Shown here in pieces: positions 1 through 10,207 of a stretch of 64,000 nucleotides of DNA. The notes under the pieces are model-generated. The model was not told where the DNA came from. It saw only the letters and a list, made by a program, of their open reading frames with translations, and made no database searches. Each line of letters begins with the position of its first letter. Position 1 is the stretch's first letter. This DNA is from an uncultured Paracoccaceae bacterium (GTDB lineage: Bacteria > Pseudomonadota > Alphaproteobacteria > Rhodobacterales > Rhodobacteraceae): positions 1 through 64,000 of the forward strand of contig CANLSM010000012.1 of NCBI GenBank assembly GCA_947493745.1. The letters are read 5' to 3'. The position numbers were made by a program, and so were the translations under genes.

Positions 1-964
<964 letters not shown>

Positions 965-972
<8 letters not shown>

Positions 973-1387
973 TCCGGTTCTGAGCGAGGAGATTCCCGGC
1001 ACTGACGAGTACATTGCGCTCAGGGCGGCGTCCGGCATGGGTGCACGAACCCCTGAGGCAGCGGCGCGGGGGCTGCCCAATTCGCTTCACTCGGTCTGTC
1101 TGCGCGATGGTGCCCGGCTGGTGGGCATGGGCCGGGTGGTTGGCGATGGCGGCAGCTTCTGCGAACTGGTTGATGTCGCGATCCATCCCGATTGGCAAGG
1201 ACGCGGGCTCGGGCATCTGGTTGTAGAAAACCTCATGCGCTGGTGTGACGCCCATTTGCCGCAGACCTGCTATCTCAGCCTGATGGCGACCGCGCGCGCC
1301 GTGACCCTCTATGAACGTTTCGGGTTCGAGGCGCGTCCGACAGATGCGCCCGGTATGGCGCAGTATATCCGCGCTGATCGCCCTTGA
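965..1387 (+). CDS. GNAT family N-acetyltransferase
   Basis: A 140-residue single-domain GNAT protein expected to move an acetyl group from acetyl-CoA to an amine; the substrate is unknown. The acetyl-CoA loop is visible as HPDWQGRGLGHLVV at about residues 78-91 (Q/RxxGxG/A type). The C-terminal ALYERFGF-like segment (VTLYERFGFEA) is also typical. The ATG lies inside the last codons of ftsY (8-bp overlap), and its TGA overlaps the TTG of the next gene, so translation of the three genes is probably coupled. Confidence 0.88.
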
Positions 1388-2286
1388 CGGAGTATCTGCT
1401 CTCCATCGAAGGAACCGAGGCCGGGCGGCAGCTGGCCATGATCCTGGCCCTTATCTCGGCGGTGGCGCATGCGATCTTCGGGGCGATCCAGAAAGGCCGG
1501 CATGACCCTTGGCTGACACGGGGCGCGATTGACGTCTTCTATTGCGCAATCGCCCTGCCGGTTGCGCTTCTGGTGGTTCCCTGGCCGACACCTTTTGTCT
1601 GGCTCCTGCTGGCCGGCGCGTTCCCGATCCATGTACTCTACAAATACATTCTGGCGATGGCGTATGAGCGTGCGGCCTATACGGTCGTCTACCCGGTCGT
1701 GCGTGGCACCGGGCCGTTGATTACTGTTTTCGGTGCCTGGATCGTCTTTGGCGAGATCTTCACAATCCTTCAATGGGGCGGAGTGCTGATGCTCTCGGGC
1801 GGTATTCTCGGCCTCGCGGCGTTCAATCTGCGTCATACGCAGGTCGGCCGCGAGGTGTTGATCGCGGCCCTTTGCCTTGCCTTTTTCACAGGCGTCATCG
1901 TCGCGGTCTACACCGTCTATGATGCCTACGGGATGCGCGCCTCGTTCAACCCTTTCACCTTTCTGGTCTGGTTTTTCGTTGTCGACGGACTGGCCTTTCC
2001 GGTGATTGCCTGGCGACGCTGGCACGCGATGGAAGACCCGCCTGATCCCGGACCGTTGCTGAAGCGCGGCTTCATCGGCGCGCTGATCGCCTTCGTGAGT
2101 TTCGGCTCCGTCATGATGGCAACCCGGCTCGACAAGGTGGGCGAGGCTGTCGTGCTGCGCGAGACCTCCGTCATCTGGGCCGCCCTGATCGGCTGGCTTT
2201 TCCTGCGCGAGACCGTGGGGCCGATCCGCACCGCGCTGATGGGGCTTATCGCACTGGGGGCGGTTGTGGTCGAATTTGGAGGGTGA
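1384..2286 (+). CDS. DMT superfamily (EamA-type) transporter
   Basis: An integral membrane protein of about 300 residues with some ten hydrophobic segments in two similar halves, the layout of EamA/DMT transporters. The conserved end-of-repeat signatures are visible, for example GTGPLITVFGAWIVFGE in the first half and SVIWAALIGWLFLRE in the second. The long frame opens with a TTG that overlaps the previous TGA; an ATG at 1438, 18 codons in, is a reasonable alternative start just before the first membrane helix. The substrate cannot be read from the sequence. It sits between a GNAT gene and ispZ and is probably in the ftsY transcript. Confidence 0.85.
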   Translation: MTEYLLSIEGTEAGRQLAMILALISAVAHAIFGAIQKGRHDPWLTRGAIDVFYCAIALPVALLVVPWPTPFVWLLLAGAFPIHVLYKYILAMAYERAAYTVVYPVVRGTGPLITVFGAWIVFGEIFTILQWGGVLMLSGGILGLAAFNLRHTQVGREVLIAALCLAFFTGVIVAVYTVYDAYGMRASFNPFTFLVWFFVVDGLAFPVIAWRRWHAMEDPPDPGPLLKRGFIGALIAFVSFGSVMMATRLDKVGEAVVLRETSVIWAALIGWLFLRETVGPIRTALMGLIALGAVVVEFGG

Positions 2287-2299
2287 TAGAGCGCTGCCC

Positions 2300-2920
2300 A
2301 TGGAACAAAAACAACTCAACCCGGTCCTGAAGCTGATCCTCGAGATCGGTCCGATCGGCGTCTATTTCTTCGTCTACATGAAGTTCAAGGACGAAACGGT
2401 CGCTTTCGGGGGGCAGGAGTATTCCGGCATCATCGTCGCGACCGCCGTTCTGGTGCCGCTGATCCTGCTGTCGCTGGGCATCAGCTGGGTACTGACCCGG
2501 ACCCTGCCGCGCATGGCGGTCTTCACCGCGATCATGGTGGTGGTCTTTGGCGGGCTGACGGTTTTTCTGAACGACGACACATTCACCAAGATGCGCCCTA
2601 CCGTGGTCTATGGCCTGTTCGGAGCGCTTCTGGGGTGGGGGCTATTCATCAAGGGCCAGTCCTATCTCAAATACCTCATGGACCAGATGATGCCCATGCA
2701 GGACGAAGGCTGGATAATTTTCACCCGCAACTGGGTGTTTTTCTTTGTCTTCATGGCACTCTTCAACGAGTTTGTCTGGCGCGTCCTTGGCGAGGAGGCC
2801 TGGGTGTGGCTCGACAGTTTCGGACAATTGATCCTGACCTTCGTCTTCCTCGCCACGCAGTTCCCGCTGCTCCAGAAATATGCAATTGAGACGGATGAGC
2901 GTGACAGTGACGCGACGTAG
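2300..2920 (+). CDS. ispZ: Inner membrane-spanning protein YciB / septation protein IspZ
   Basis: A 206-residue polytopic membrane protein of the YciB/IspZ family, linked in other bacteria to envelope integrity and septation. Diagnostic pieces are the N-terminal LNPVLKLILEIGPIGVYFF and the later DEGWIIFTRNWVFFFVFMA plus NEFVWR, each conserved in the family. The start at 2300 (MEQKQLNP) is preferred over an upstream in-frame Met at 2264 that lies inside the transporter gene. The gap to the transporter stop is 13 bp. It is the last gene of the ftsY cluster. Confidence 0.93.
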   Translation: MEQKQLNPVLKLILEIGPIGVYFFVYMKFKDETVAFGGQEYSGIIVATAVLVPLILLSLGISWVLTRTLPRMAVFTAIMVVVFGGLTVFLNDDTFTKMRPTVVYGLFGALLGWGLFIKGQSYLKYLMDQMMPMQDEGWIIFTRNWVFFFVFMALFNEFVWRVLGEEAWVWLDSFGQLILTFVFLATQFPLLQKYAIETDERDSDAT

Positions 2921-3475
2921 AACGTGGCGTCCGCCGGTTTCTTCGAGGATCTCTTCAAAGCGTCGGCGCCTGACACATCTCCCGGGTGCAAAGCCCCTCT
3001 AAATCAATCCGGGAGCGGGCAATCCTGATCGCAATTGAAGCGCGAACGGAACGCCGAACAAATGCACCGGCCTCACTGCACCGCTGAAAGTCTGGCCCGG
3101 TGATTGCCGAACAGGCCCGGGCTCTATCCTGCTCTGGGCAAGGGGCATGACGAACGAGGTCGCGCTTTGCCATGCAGTTTCCATCGACGTCCCGCGCGAC
3201 AGGATGATCACCGCCTTGTGGTCGGCCAATGATGCCGACATCAAGCCTCTGTCCCAAATTGGCGGGAGCATCTCATGCGTTGGCTGTTAAGGTGCGTACT
3301 GAAAACCGCCCCGTGCGACGGGACTACATGGCAGTTCACCTTGCATGATGAAGCGGACATTGCGGGAGGGAGCGGATCTTTGGTGCGGCTGCGCGAACGT
3401 CGGCTTCTGAAGTTTTAGTCTGGCTAATTTCGTAGGAGCCCGAGATGCTAGCTAAAATGCTGATCGGAGATTTTT
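2921..3475. other. Intergenic stretch without a convincing gene
   Basis: About 555 bp separate ispZ from the LysE-type gene. Short open frames exist on both strands but none has a ribosome site, motif or recognisable protein character. The base composition changes from the GC-rich ispZ side to a more AT-rich right side, so this may be the edge of an acquired stretch or contain decayed coding sequence. Confidence 0.5.
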
Positions 3476-4147
3476 ATGGACCTCAACACACTCGCTCTGT
3501 TTGCTCTGACAGAGTTTCTACTTTCACTCACGCCGGGTCCAGCAGTACTGCTCGTGATTGGACTATCAATGCGGCAAGGTTTTCGGATCGGATTCACGGC
3601 GACGTTGGGGATTCTGTCGACGAATGCAATTTTCTTCACCCTGTCCGCACTGGGAATTGGAGCCTTGATTGTTGCCAGCGCGACGCTCTTTACGATCATC
3701 AAATGGGTAGGCGCGGCCTATCTTGTCTATCTGGGCATTGGAATGATCATGCCACTGTTAAGACATCTCTGGCAGAAACGATCCTTTGTCAAAGGTCTGG
3801 ACCTGTCAGAAGCGAAAGCCGCTGCACCAAAAGTCCCGCAATCTGCGGTTAATTCGTTTTGGCAGGGGGTCACCCTTCAGGCGTCAAATCCAAAGAACAT
3901 CTTGTTCTTCGTGGCAATCCTTCCACAATTCATCTCACCGGACGGGAATGTCGCCGCCCAACTTGTCATTCTTGGCGTTGTCTCGGTTCTGTTGGAGCTC
4001 CCAGTCCTTATCTTCTATGGGTTTGCCTCCGTGCTGTCCGCACGCCTCATGAAAGAGCGCGTCATTGAATGGATCGAAGCGGTAGGTGGCGGCATTTTGA
4101 TTGCACTCGGAGGGGCTCTTGCAGCGTCGCAGCATCGCTCAAATTGA
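3476..4147 (+). CDS. LysE/RhtB family amino acid exporter
   Basis: A 223-residue membrane protein of the LysE/RhtB export family, with about six hydrophobic segments. The family signature is clear near the N terminus (LSLTPGPAVLLVIG at residues about 17-30), followed by GFRIGFTATLGI and, in the second half, GVTLQASNPKNILFFVAILPQF. These proteins export amino acids or related metabolites by proton antiport; the substrate here is unknown. It stands alone, with AT-richer sequence than the ftsY cluster. The nearest downstream gene is on the other strand. Confidence 0.9.
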   Translation: MDLNTLALFALTEFLLSLTPGPAVLLVIGLSMRQGFRIGFTATLGILSTNAIFFTLSALGIGALIVASATLFTIIKWVGAAYLVYLGIGMIMPLLRHLWQKRSFVKGLDLSEAKAAAPKVPQSAVNSFWQGVTLQASNPKNILFFVAILPQFISPDGNVAAQLVILGVVSVLLELPVLIFYGFASVLSARLMKERVIEWIEAVGGGILIALGGALAASQHRSN

Positions 4148-4285
4148 GTTGAAACACGAACTTTTGCTGACGTTCGAGCAGATTGCAGCATCAGTCAATT
4201 TGGGCCCGGAGCGGTCATCTGAGGGTTTTTCTCAGCCAATACCGTTCAAGCCGTTGGTCGGATTACCGCTCGGCGAACAAAACAG

Positions 4286-4570
4286 TCATCCAGATTGGAT
4301 ACTGTATTTGGCATGAGCGAAATCTTTGGTCACCTGCGAAAGGAGCTTGGGACCACCTCCATGCATGTCGCTTTGTGGGAAAGTCATCTCCCAGTATGTG
4401 TAATCAAAGCGGTCAACAAACAGTTGCGACCAACCATCATCGGAAGAGCCAACATACCGTAACTCCTCATGCAAACGTCGCTCAATCTCAAGTCCGGCGT
4501 TATCTCTAACAACGGAAGAATCGTGTCCCATCCACGACTCAGCCAATGGCTTTCTCGACGAAGTACTCAC
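4286..4570 (-). CDS. Imm27-like immunity protein, no toxin alongside
   Basis: The C-terminal part matches what I recall of the Imm27 family of polymorphic-toxin immunity proteins: SSDDGWSQLFVDRFDYTYWE followed by MTFPQSDMHGGGPKLL and a final AHAKYS. Upstream, ESWMGHDSSVV and an acidic IERRLHEEL helix fit the usual N-terminal half. Family members are about 90-100 residues. A GTG at 4570 gives 94 residues with the conserved Trp at position 13; an ATG at 4615 or 4531 would give 109 or 81 residues, and the open frame runs back to 4729. No clear Shine-Dalgarno site decides between them. No toxin, Rhs or CDI gene is adjacent, so it is an orphan or a relic. The family call is from memory of the motif. 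Confidence 0.6.
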   Translation of the reverse strand: MSTSSRKPLAESWMGHDSSVVRDNAGLEIERRLHEELRYVGSSDDGWSQLFVDRFDYTYWEMTFPQSDMHGGGPKLLSQVTKDFAHAKYSIQSG

Positions 4571-4615
4571 ATTGGAACAATACAGCCGCGACGCCGGTAA
4601 ACAATCGAAGATCAT

Positions 4616-4967
4616 AGGCGTGTATCGCTCTGGACGCAGAGCGGTCCTCGGACGGTCTCCACTAGTATCGCGGCTTCCGAAATGGCCAAATGACCACAGC
4701 GCGGACATGCATCTGTTGAATCCCTTCATTGAATGACCGGTCCAGAAAACGAGGTGCTTGATACGATTGCCCGATCTGGGCTAGTTGAACTTCAAGGGAT
4801 TGGCGATGGCGTCGCCGCTGGTTGTTTTCGCAGTCGGAACTTCCCTGGCCAGCCATCCTGAACGCCGGGATCTTGCTTTGCCGTTATCTGCGCGGTGAGG
4901 GAAGGTGCGACCGGATGAAAGGAGCCCTCCTCTCACGGCCCTGAGCGGCCTGAACAGGAGTGAACCG
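4616..4967. other. Intergenic stretch before the creatinase gene
   Basis: Roughly 350 bp hold only the upstream open continuation of the Imm27-like frame (to 4729 on the minus strand) and the leader of the creatinase gene, with AGGAG about 7 bp before its ATG. I see no other gene, tRNA or clear repeat. Confidence 0.45.
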
Positions 4968-6203
4968 ATGGACGGAACATCCAACTTGAACCCGGACCTA
5001 ATTGCGCGACCGGATTTCCACCGCTTTCACCAGGGCGAAAAGATGCTGCCCTTCGCAGATACCGAATACGAGGCGCGGCTAGCTGCATTACGGCGTATCA
5101 TGGCGGACATGGGTGTCGACGCTTGTGTGCTGACCTCGATGCACAGCGTCGCCTATTATTCAGGCTTTCTCTATTGCGCCTTTGGTCGGCCTTACGCGCA
5201 GGTCGTCACGCAGACCGACACGGTGATCTTCAGCGCGGGCATCGACGCGGCGCAGCCGTGGCGGCGCTGCTATGGCGACAACATCACCTATACGGACTGG
5301 CGGCGTAACAACTACTGGCGTGCGATCCTGTCGGTGACAGGTCAGGGCAAGGTGATCGGGTTTGAGGGCGATCATCTGTCGATTGCCCAGATGGCGCTGC
5401 TGGACGAGTTTCTGGTCCCGTCCGCCAAGGTCGATATCGCGCTTGCGACCATGACTGAGCGGCTTCACAAGTCCCCCGCCGAGGCCGAGCTGATCCGCGC
5501 GGGCGCTGCCACGGCGGATGTGGGCGGATACGCCGTGCGCGACGCAATCAGGGCGGGCGTGCGCGAGATTGATGTGGCGATGGCCGGTCGCGATGCCATG
5601 GAGTTGGAGATTGCCAAGAGGTTTCCGGACGCCGAATACCGCGACACATGGGTCTGGTTCCAGTCGGGCATCAACACTGACGGTGCACATAACCCGGTCA
5701 CGAGCCGTGTTCTGGAAAGGGGCGATATCCTGAGCCTCAACACCTTCCCGATGATCTCCGGCTACTACACCGCTCTGGAGCGCACGCTCTTCGTGGAAAC
5801 CGTGGATGAGGCCAGCCTGAAGATCTGGGAGGCGAATGTCGCCGCCCACGAATATGGAATGAGCCTGCTCAAACCGGGGGCTTCCTGTGCCGCGATCACG
5901 CACAAGATCAATGCCTTTTTTGCCGAGCGCGACCTGCTGGAATACCGCACTTTCGGCTACGGCCATTCCTTCGGTGTGCTCAGCCACTACTATGGCCGCG
6001 AAGCCGGGCTGGAACTGCGCGAGGACATCGACACGGTGCTGCAGCCTGGCATGGTCATCTCGATGGAGCCCATGCTGACCATTCCAGAGGGCCAACCCGG
6101 TGCCGGCGGGTACCGTGAGCACGATATTCTGGTGATCACGCCAGACGGCAACGAGAACATCACCGGCTTCCCCTATGGCCCGGATCACAACGTGGTCGGC
6201 TGA
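4968..6203 (+). CDS. Creatinase (creatine amidinohydrolase), M24 fold
   Basis: Predicted to hydrolyse creatine to sarcosine and urea. The protein (411 residues) follows the known Pseudomonas creatinase closely along its length: YYSGFLYCAFGRPYAQVVT, QPWRRCYGDNITYTDW, FQSGINTDGAHNPVT, SLNTFPMISGYYTALERT, FGYGHSF with LSHYYGREAGLELREDID, and the end SMEPM, PGAGGYREHDIL and FPYGP. His241 in GAHNP corresponds to the catalytic His of the family; the metal ligands of M24 aminopeptidases are not expected. An ATG at 4968 with AGGAG seven bases upstream is preferred over the in-frame ATG at 4905. No sarcosine oxidase, creatininase or transporter gene is beside it, so sarcosine must be handled elsewhere. 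Confidence 0.9.
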   Translation: MDGTSNLNPDLIARPDFHRFHQGEKMLPFADTEYEARLAALRRIMADMGVDACVLTSMHSVAYYSGFLYCAFGRPYAQVVTQTDTVIFSAGIDAAQPWRRCYGDNITYTDWRRNNYWRAILSVTGQGKVIGFEGDHLSIAQMALLDEFLVPSAKVDIALATMTERLHKSPAEAELIRAGAATADVGGYAVRDAIRAGVREIDVAMAGRDAMELEIAKRFPDAEYRDTWVWFQSGINTDGAHNPVTSRVLERGDILSLNTFPMISGYYTALERTLFVETVDEASLKIWEANVAAHEYGMSLLKPGASCAAITHKINAFFAERDLLEYRTFGYGHSFGVLSHYYGREAGLELREDIDTVLQPGMVISMEPMLTIPEGQPGAGGYREHDILVITPDGNENITGFPYGPDHNVVG

Positions 6204-6607
6204 ACTCGGGGCTTGGTTTGGTCAGCCGACTGTGCTGGCCAGACCCAAGACAGCTACGCGCGGCACCAAACTCGACCTTGCAGGCATGGGCTCCGAAACG
6301 CACCTTCGCCACGCCCGCAACGAGCGGGGAGCCGCTCAAGGTCGGCTGAGCGGACTTTCCCGCCGCTCGGTTTTCGCATTTCGCCGACGCAACATCGCTT
6401 CGCGCTTGCAGCATGTTTGTCGCTGCTATGCTGTCCATGTCGCCAATGCGGCCATTCAACCTCGTTTTATGCCTTCAAATCTGAACCGTCTCTTCGCCGG
6501 ATGGTGCAGGAAACATTTAGGTGAGAGACCTTGCCGCCATTTCACGGCGTCTGCACCAGTTTCAGCAACAGGTAGCCACTGCACCTGCACCACCGCATTT
6601 GTCGTGG
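6204..6607. other. Intergenic stretch, no supported gene
   Basis: About 400 bp between the creatinase and the convergent OmpA-family gene. Short overlapping frames exist on both strands, the longest about 100 codons on the minus strand (6160-6459), but that frame runs into the creatinase coding region and has no recognisable motif. The stretch may be a dispersed intergenic repeat of the kind common in these genomes; this cannot be tested within one window. Confidence 0.4.
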
Positions 6608-7597
6608 TTAACGCGCGACGAGCTCAACACGGCGGTTCAGCGCGCGACCTTCTTCGGTCGCGTTGGTCGATACCGGGGCGGCCAAACCTGCACCAAGTGG
6701 GGTAATGCGGCTTCCATCAATGCCGTATTCGCTGATCAGATTTTGCGAGACGGAATTGGCACGCCGCAGTGACAAGTTTTGATTATAGGCTACGTCACCA
6801 ACGTTGTCCGTATGACCAACTACATAGACGCCCACATCAGGTGATGATGCCAGAAAACCAGCAACTTCGTCCAGCGCGGGTTTGGAGGTATCCATCAAAA
6901 CATCGCTGTTGGTCTCAAAGAACAGGCCGTACAATGCGACATGCCCGGACTGCGTGATTTCGGCTCTGATTTCGTCGGCGGCAACAACCTCAAGTTCGGC
7001 TTTGAATTCCTCAGTTTTTACGATTTGCAGCACGACCACCGTTTGGCCACCCGTAAACTCGCGGTTTGTCTTGGGTGCTTCTGCGGCATACATCGACACA
7101 ATATATGTGCCGGTATCCGCTTTGATTTTCCCGGCCAGATACACCTGATTAATGCGGTTTTGCCTGTACTCGAAAAAGTACGTGTGCGCGGCGATAAAGA
7201 TGTTCTCGAACCTGCTCTGGCGGTGCCAGATAAAATCGCCGCCCATATCGGGGTCGCATGTTCCACGTCGGCACGAATAATACGGTTCAAATTCACCCAA
7301 TTCATTGAATGCGGTCTCATAGTTTAGAAACGCCGAGACCGAGGATTGATCAAGCGGTGGAAGATAAAGGATTTTTGTAAGCTCTCCCGTAGCATACCGC
7401 AATGTCAGATCATCACCAGAGCCTTCAATATAGGGGGCTTCGTCAAAGGCAGGGGGCGAATATCCGGCAATGATTGATCCTGTAATGCGCGGAAAGTCTG
7501 GGTGGTCCGATGAGCCTGGCATGTCTTCTTGTGCAAGCAATCCGGCTGGCGCAAGCAACGACAACACAAGCGCCGCCAAGAAATTCCGTATGTTCAT
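6608..7597 (-). CDS. OmpA-family outer membrane/periplasmic protein
   Basis: A secreted protein of about 329 residues. An N-terminal signal peptide (hydrophobic LAALVLSLLAPAGLLAQ) is followed by about 200 residues resembling DUF4892 proteins, then a C-terminal OmpA-like peptidoglycan-binding domain. That domain shows YVVGHTDNVGDVAYNQNLSL, RRANSV and the terminal GRALNRRVEL, so it should anchor to peptidoglycan. The motif CRRGTCDPD in the middle could form a disulphide. Two consecutive ATGs at 7600 and 7597 follow GGGAAAG; either can serve. The gene stands alone and is convergent with the creatinase gene. Confidence 0.85.
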   Translation of the reverse strand: MNIRNFLAALVLSLLAPAGLLAQEDMPGSSDHPDFPRITGSIIAGYSPPAFDEAPYIEGSGDDLTLRYATGELTKILYLPPLDQSSVSAFLNYETAFNELGEFEPYYSCRRGTCDPDMGGDFIWHRQSRFENIFIAAHTYFFEYRQNRINQVYLAGKIKADTGTYIVSMYAAEAPKTNREFTGGQTVVVLQIVKTEEFKAELEVVAADEIRAEITQSGHVALYGLFFETNSDVLMDTSKPALDEVAGFLASSPDVGVYVVGHTDNVGDVAYNQNLSLRRANSVSQNLISEYGIDGSRITPLGAGLAAPVSTNATEEGRALNRRVELVAR

Positions 7598-7859
7598 CAT
7601 TCTTTCCCAATTGTCCAAAGCGTAAATGGCTCTGTCTTAAGTAACTGTTGTCAGGTATGTCTGCAAGCCGGTTACAAATGGCCACGGGCCGTGATTGCAG
7701 CGCTCGCCCCGACACCAATGGTGGTATAGTCTCTGAAGTATGTAGCTGGTCTCGCAGCAAGACTTTGGCACTTCTGCTGTGGGCTCGTTCCTGTCATTCG
7801 TCATAACTTCATACTCGTCAGTACTTGAAAGAAACGATGTATGCTCTCAACATCGCTCT

Positions 7860-8348
7860 ATGCTGGAATTCAATGACCGAGAGTCCAAAGTTGACGCCTT
7901 GCGCAGGGTTTGCACGCCTTTGATTGGAATGCAGATGGTTCGCTTTGACACCGCTCAAATGAAACATGAGGATGGCCAATGGCATGATTGTCTCGATCTG
8001 CCGATCCGGTTGTATTTTGCTCCAGACCAAATGGTGTCTGTTGCCTGGTCACATTTTGATACGTTGTTCATATCGAATGACGCTTCGGTGAACTTACCAG
8101 TTGGCGATATCGAAATTCGATGGGTTTCAGATGAGATCCAGACATTGCGCCCGTCAGTTGAGAGAACACTTGAGTCTGTGCACCTGGCCCGCGGGGAATT
8201 TACCATAAACGACCGGGAAATCGAGATCTGGACCCGCCTGCTGCTGGAATTCGAGACAGGTTGGCTTGAAATCTTCAATGGCCTGGATGAGAACGCCTTT
8301 GCGTTCCATCGCAATAGGCCTTCGGACGAACTTGTTGTATGTTGCTGA
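7860..8348 (+). CDS. Hypothetical protein, AT-rich
   Basis: A 162-residue soluble protein of unknown family. It is acidic, with a mixed alpha/beta look (FAPDQMVSVAWSHFDTLFIS, VGDIEIRWVSDE, ETGWLEIFNGLDENAFAFH), and has no signal peptide or membrane helix. The ATG at 7860 is chosen because the 27 residues before it look non-conserved; the frame itself opens at 7779. Base composition is clearly lower in G+C than in the operons around it. It could be an immunity-like or other accessory protein, but no motif decides this. Confidence 0.55.
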   Translation: MLEFNDRESKVDALRRVCTPLIGMQMVRFDTAQMKHEDGQWHDCLDLPIRLYFAPDQMVSVAWSHFDTLFISNDASVNLPVGDIEIRWVSDEIQTLRPSVERTLESVHLARGEFTINDREIEIWTRLLLEFETGWLEIFNGLDENAFAFHRNRPSDELVVCC

Positions 8349-8574
8349 TCTTATTGCTCAGCTTCTTGAGACCGGTCGGTGATATGCCTGCCATGTCTCG
8401 TATCCAATCAACGATTTTGGCGGGATCTGCGGAAGATCTCTCCCCGCTGGATTGAAGGCTGTCAGCAACCGGTTCGGACCCAATTGTTTCCAGACGTGAG
8501 CAGCCTTGACGCAGGTCAAGGACGTCACCTCGTGACGGAATACTATGGTGTCTCAACCAAAAACGGAGGCACCC

Positions 8575-8805
8575 ATGTCTAACACCCCCCATGATCTTTC
8601 GGAGGAATTCCCCGACAAGGTGGACCGTATCCATGATCTCAAGGTCAATGACGCGCATTTCCGCAAGCTGATGGACGAGTATGAGGAGGTCAACAATGCG
8701 ATCCATCGGGCCGAGACGAATGTCGAGCCGACCGACGATCTGCATGAGGTTCAGATGCGCAAGCAGCGGCTGGCCTTGAAGGACGAGATTGCAGCGATGC
8801 TCTGA
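8575..8805 (+). CDS. YdcH family protein (DUF465)
   Basis: A 76-residue helical protein of the YdcH/DUF465 family, which is small, charged and widespread in alphaproteobacteria with no settled function. Family features are LSEEFPDKVDRIHDLKVNDAHF at the start, a heptad-like helix through HRAETNVEPTDD, and LRKQRLALKDEI-type residues at the C terminus (here MRKQRLALKDEIAAML). GGAGG lies five bases upstream of the ATG at 8575, so this start is preferred to 8545. It is a single gene. Confidence 0.88.
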   Translation: MSNTPHDLSEEFPDKVDRIHDLKVNDAHFRKLMDEYEEVNNAIHRAETNVEPTDDLHEVQMRKQRLALKDEIAAML

Positions 8806-9094
8806 CGCGGCAGGGTAAACAGCCCCAGGTTGAGTCGTGATGTTCGGACGGCGGCGCCGGCGTCTGCTCGATTTCTTCGCAATCCATTAGGATATATGAA
8901 GAAACCCCTTCAATCCGGGGGCGGCCTGGCATGTTATTAAGGAATTATACATCCTTAAGGCGAACTTGCCGCAAAAAAACACGCACAGACCCCAGTCGTG
9001 TCAACATCGCGCCACGTTTGCCGCCGATACAGTGAGGGGCGTACAGAGGACTTGAGTAACAGGTGTGTATCGTACGAGTAGCCTCTGTCCGCCT
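8806..9094. other. Intergenic stretch with a short inverted repeat
   Basis: No gene is visible. TTAAGGA at 8937-8943 and TCCTTAA at 8952-8958 form a 7-bp inverted repeat with an 8-nt loop. It lies between ydcH and the convergent minus-strand operon, so it could be part of a termination region, but no T tract follows. Confidence 0.35.
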
Positions 9095-10207
9095 CTACAT
9101 TTGTTCGAGTGCAATCAGGTAACCAAGTCCGCCTGCGAGTATCAGGCCCAGTATCACGGCCAGGGCAATTTTGAGCGTCGAGTATGGACGCTCGCCCTGC
9201 ACCGCGCCGGTGCGTCCGTTGACCACGAAGCGGAAGGTCCGGCCGCGGTATTTGTAGGCCGCGCACCAGACCGGCAGTAAAACGTGTTTGAATGTCAGCG
9301 CGCCGACCTGGGTTTTGAGGTCGGTGATCTGCTGACGGTCGCCGCCGATGTCGAATTTTACGTCCCGCGTGATGGTGGCGTTCATGATCTCGCGCGCCTC
9401 CGCATAGCCATCCTCCAGACTGATCGTATATCCCTCGGCCCGGAAACCGGCGAGATACTCGGGCTGATAGGGCTCCATCGCGGACAGATCCCAGGGCGCG
9501 AGCGCATCCGTGTAGCGTTTGGGCAGGGAGTTCGAGCCCAGCACCAGCACATCATCGAAAAACCGAGCCACATCGCCGGAGACATTCTTCCAGCGGACTT
9601 TCTGCACCCGTTTGTTGCGGGTCTGGCGTTTGCCGTTCACGGAGACGGATACCCGCTTGGTCTCGTAATAGACGGTGCCGCGCCTGCCGCGATACTGGCT
9701 CTTGGTGTCCGCGTCATAGGTCCAGTAGGGGACATAGACGCCCTGCATCCGGCGGCCCTTGCGTGCGAACTCCTTCAGACCACCCGGCGCGAACCACAGA
9801 TTGCCGAGCCAGTCGGTCATGGCATCGCGCGCTGCATCCTCGCTCAGGCCAAAGGGCAGAAGCCCGTGCGGCTTGATATGGCGATGCGTGCCGGTGCCGG
9901 TGACCACGGGCGTCGCACAGAACGGGCATTCGGCGGCATGGGTGTCGGGCTCGAACTCGACCTGTGCGCCGCAATTGGTGCAAAACAGGACGCGGGTTTC
10001 CTCGATCTCCGCCTCCGGCAGATCCTGTGCGACGGTCTTGCGGAAATCAACCTCTGAGATCGCCTGTCCGCCCCAGGGTCCGGCCCCCTCGATTGACTGG
10101 ACATTGCCGCAGTGATCACAGGTCAGATGCTCCGCACCGGGTTCGAACCGCAGGTCCGAGCCGCAGGCGTCGCAGGGAAAGCGATGATCATCTGAGGTCT
10201 CGGTCAT
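9095..10207 (-). CDS. Zinc-ribbon protein with C-terminal membrane anchor
   Basis: A 370-residue protein with two N-terminal zinc ribbons, each with two Cys pairs (CDACG/CDHCG at residues about 12-34, then CTNCG/CPFC at about 75-96). A long middle region follows with conserved-looking YVPYWTYDADTKSQYRG, and a single membrane helix near the C terminus (IALAVILGLILAGGLGYLIAL). Such proteins are often named primosomal N'-like or TFIIB-type zinc ribbon proteins because of the ribbons only; no helicase motif is present. The ATG at 10207 overlaps the stop of the cytochrome b561 gene (ATGA), and an earlier in-frame Met at 10282 is rejected. It is the last gene of the nine-gene minus-strand operon. 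Confidence 0.8.
   Translation of the reverse strand: MTETSDDHRFPCDACGSDLRFEPGAEHLTCDHCGNVQSIEGAGPWGGQAISEVDFRKTVAQDLPEAEIEETRVLFCTNCGAQVEFEPDTHAAECPFCATPVVTGTGTHRHIKPHGLLPFGLSEDAARDAMTDWLGNLWFAPGGLKEFARKGRRMQGVYVPYWTYDADTKSQYRGRRGTVYYETKRVSVSVNGKRQTRNKRVQKVRWKNVSGDVARFFDDVLVLGSNSLPKRYTDALAPWDLSAMEPYQPEYLAGFRAEGYTISLEDGYAEAREIMNATITRDVKFDIGGDRQQITDLKTQVGALTFKHVLLPVWCAAYKYRGRTFRFVVNGRTGAVQGERPYSTLKIALAVILGLILAGGLGYLIALEQM

Noticed and set aside
2921-3475. Short minus-strand frames of about 100 codons (2955-3271)
   Set aside because: No motif, no ribosome site, and compositionally unlike protein.
6160-6459. Minus-strand frame of about 100 codons
   Set aside because: It overlaps the end of the creatinase gene and has no domain or ribosome site; perhaps a dispersed repeat.
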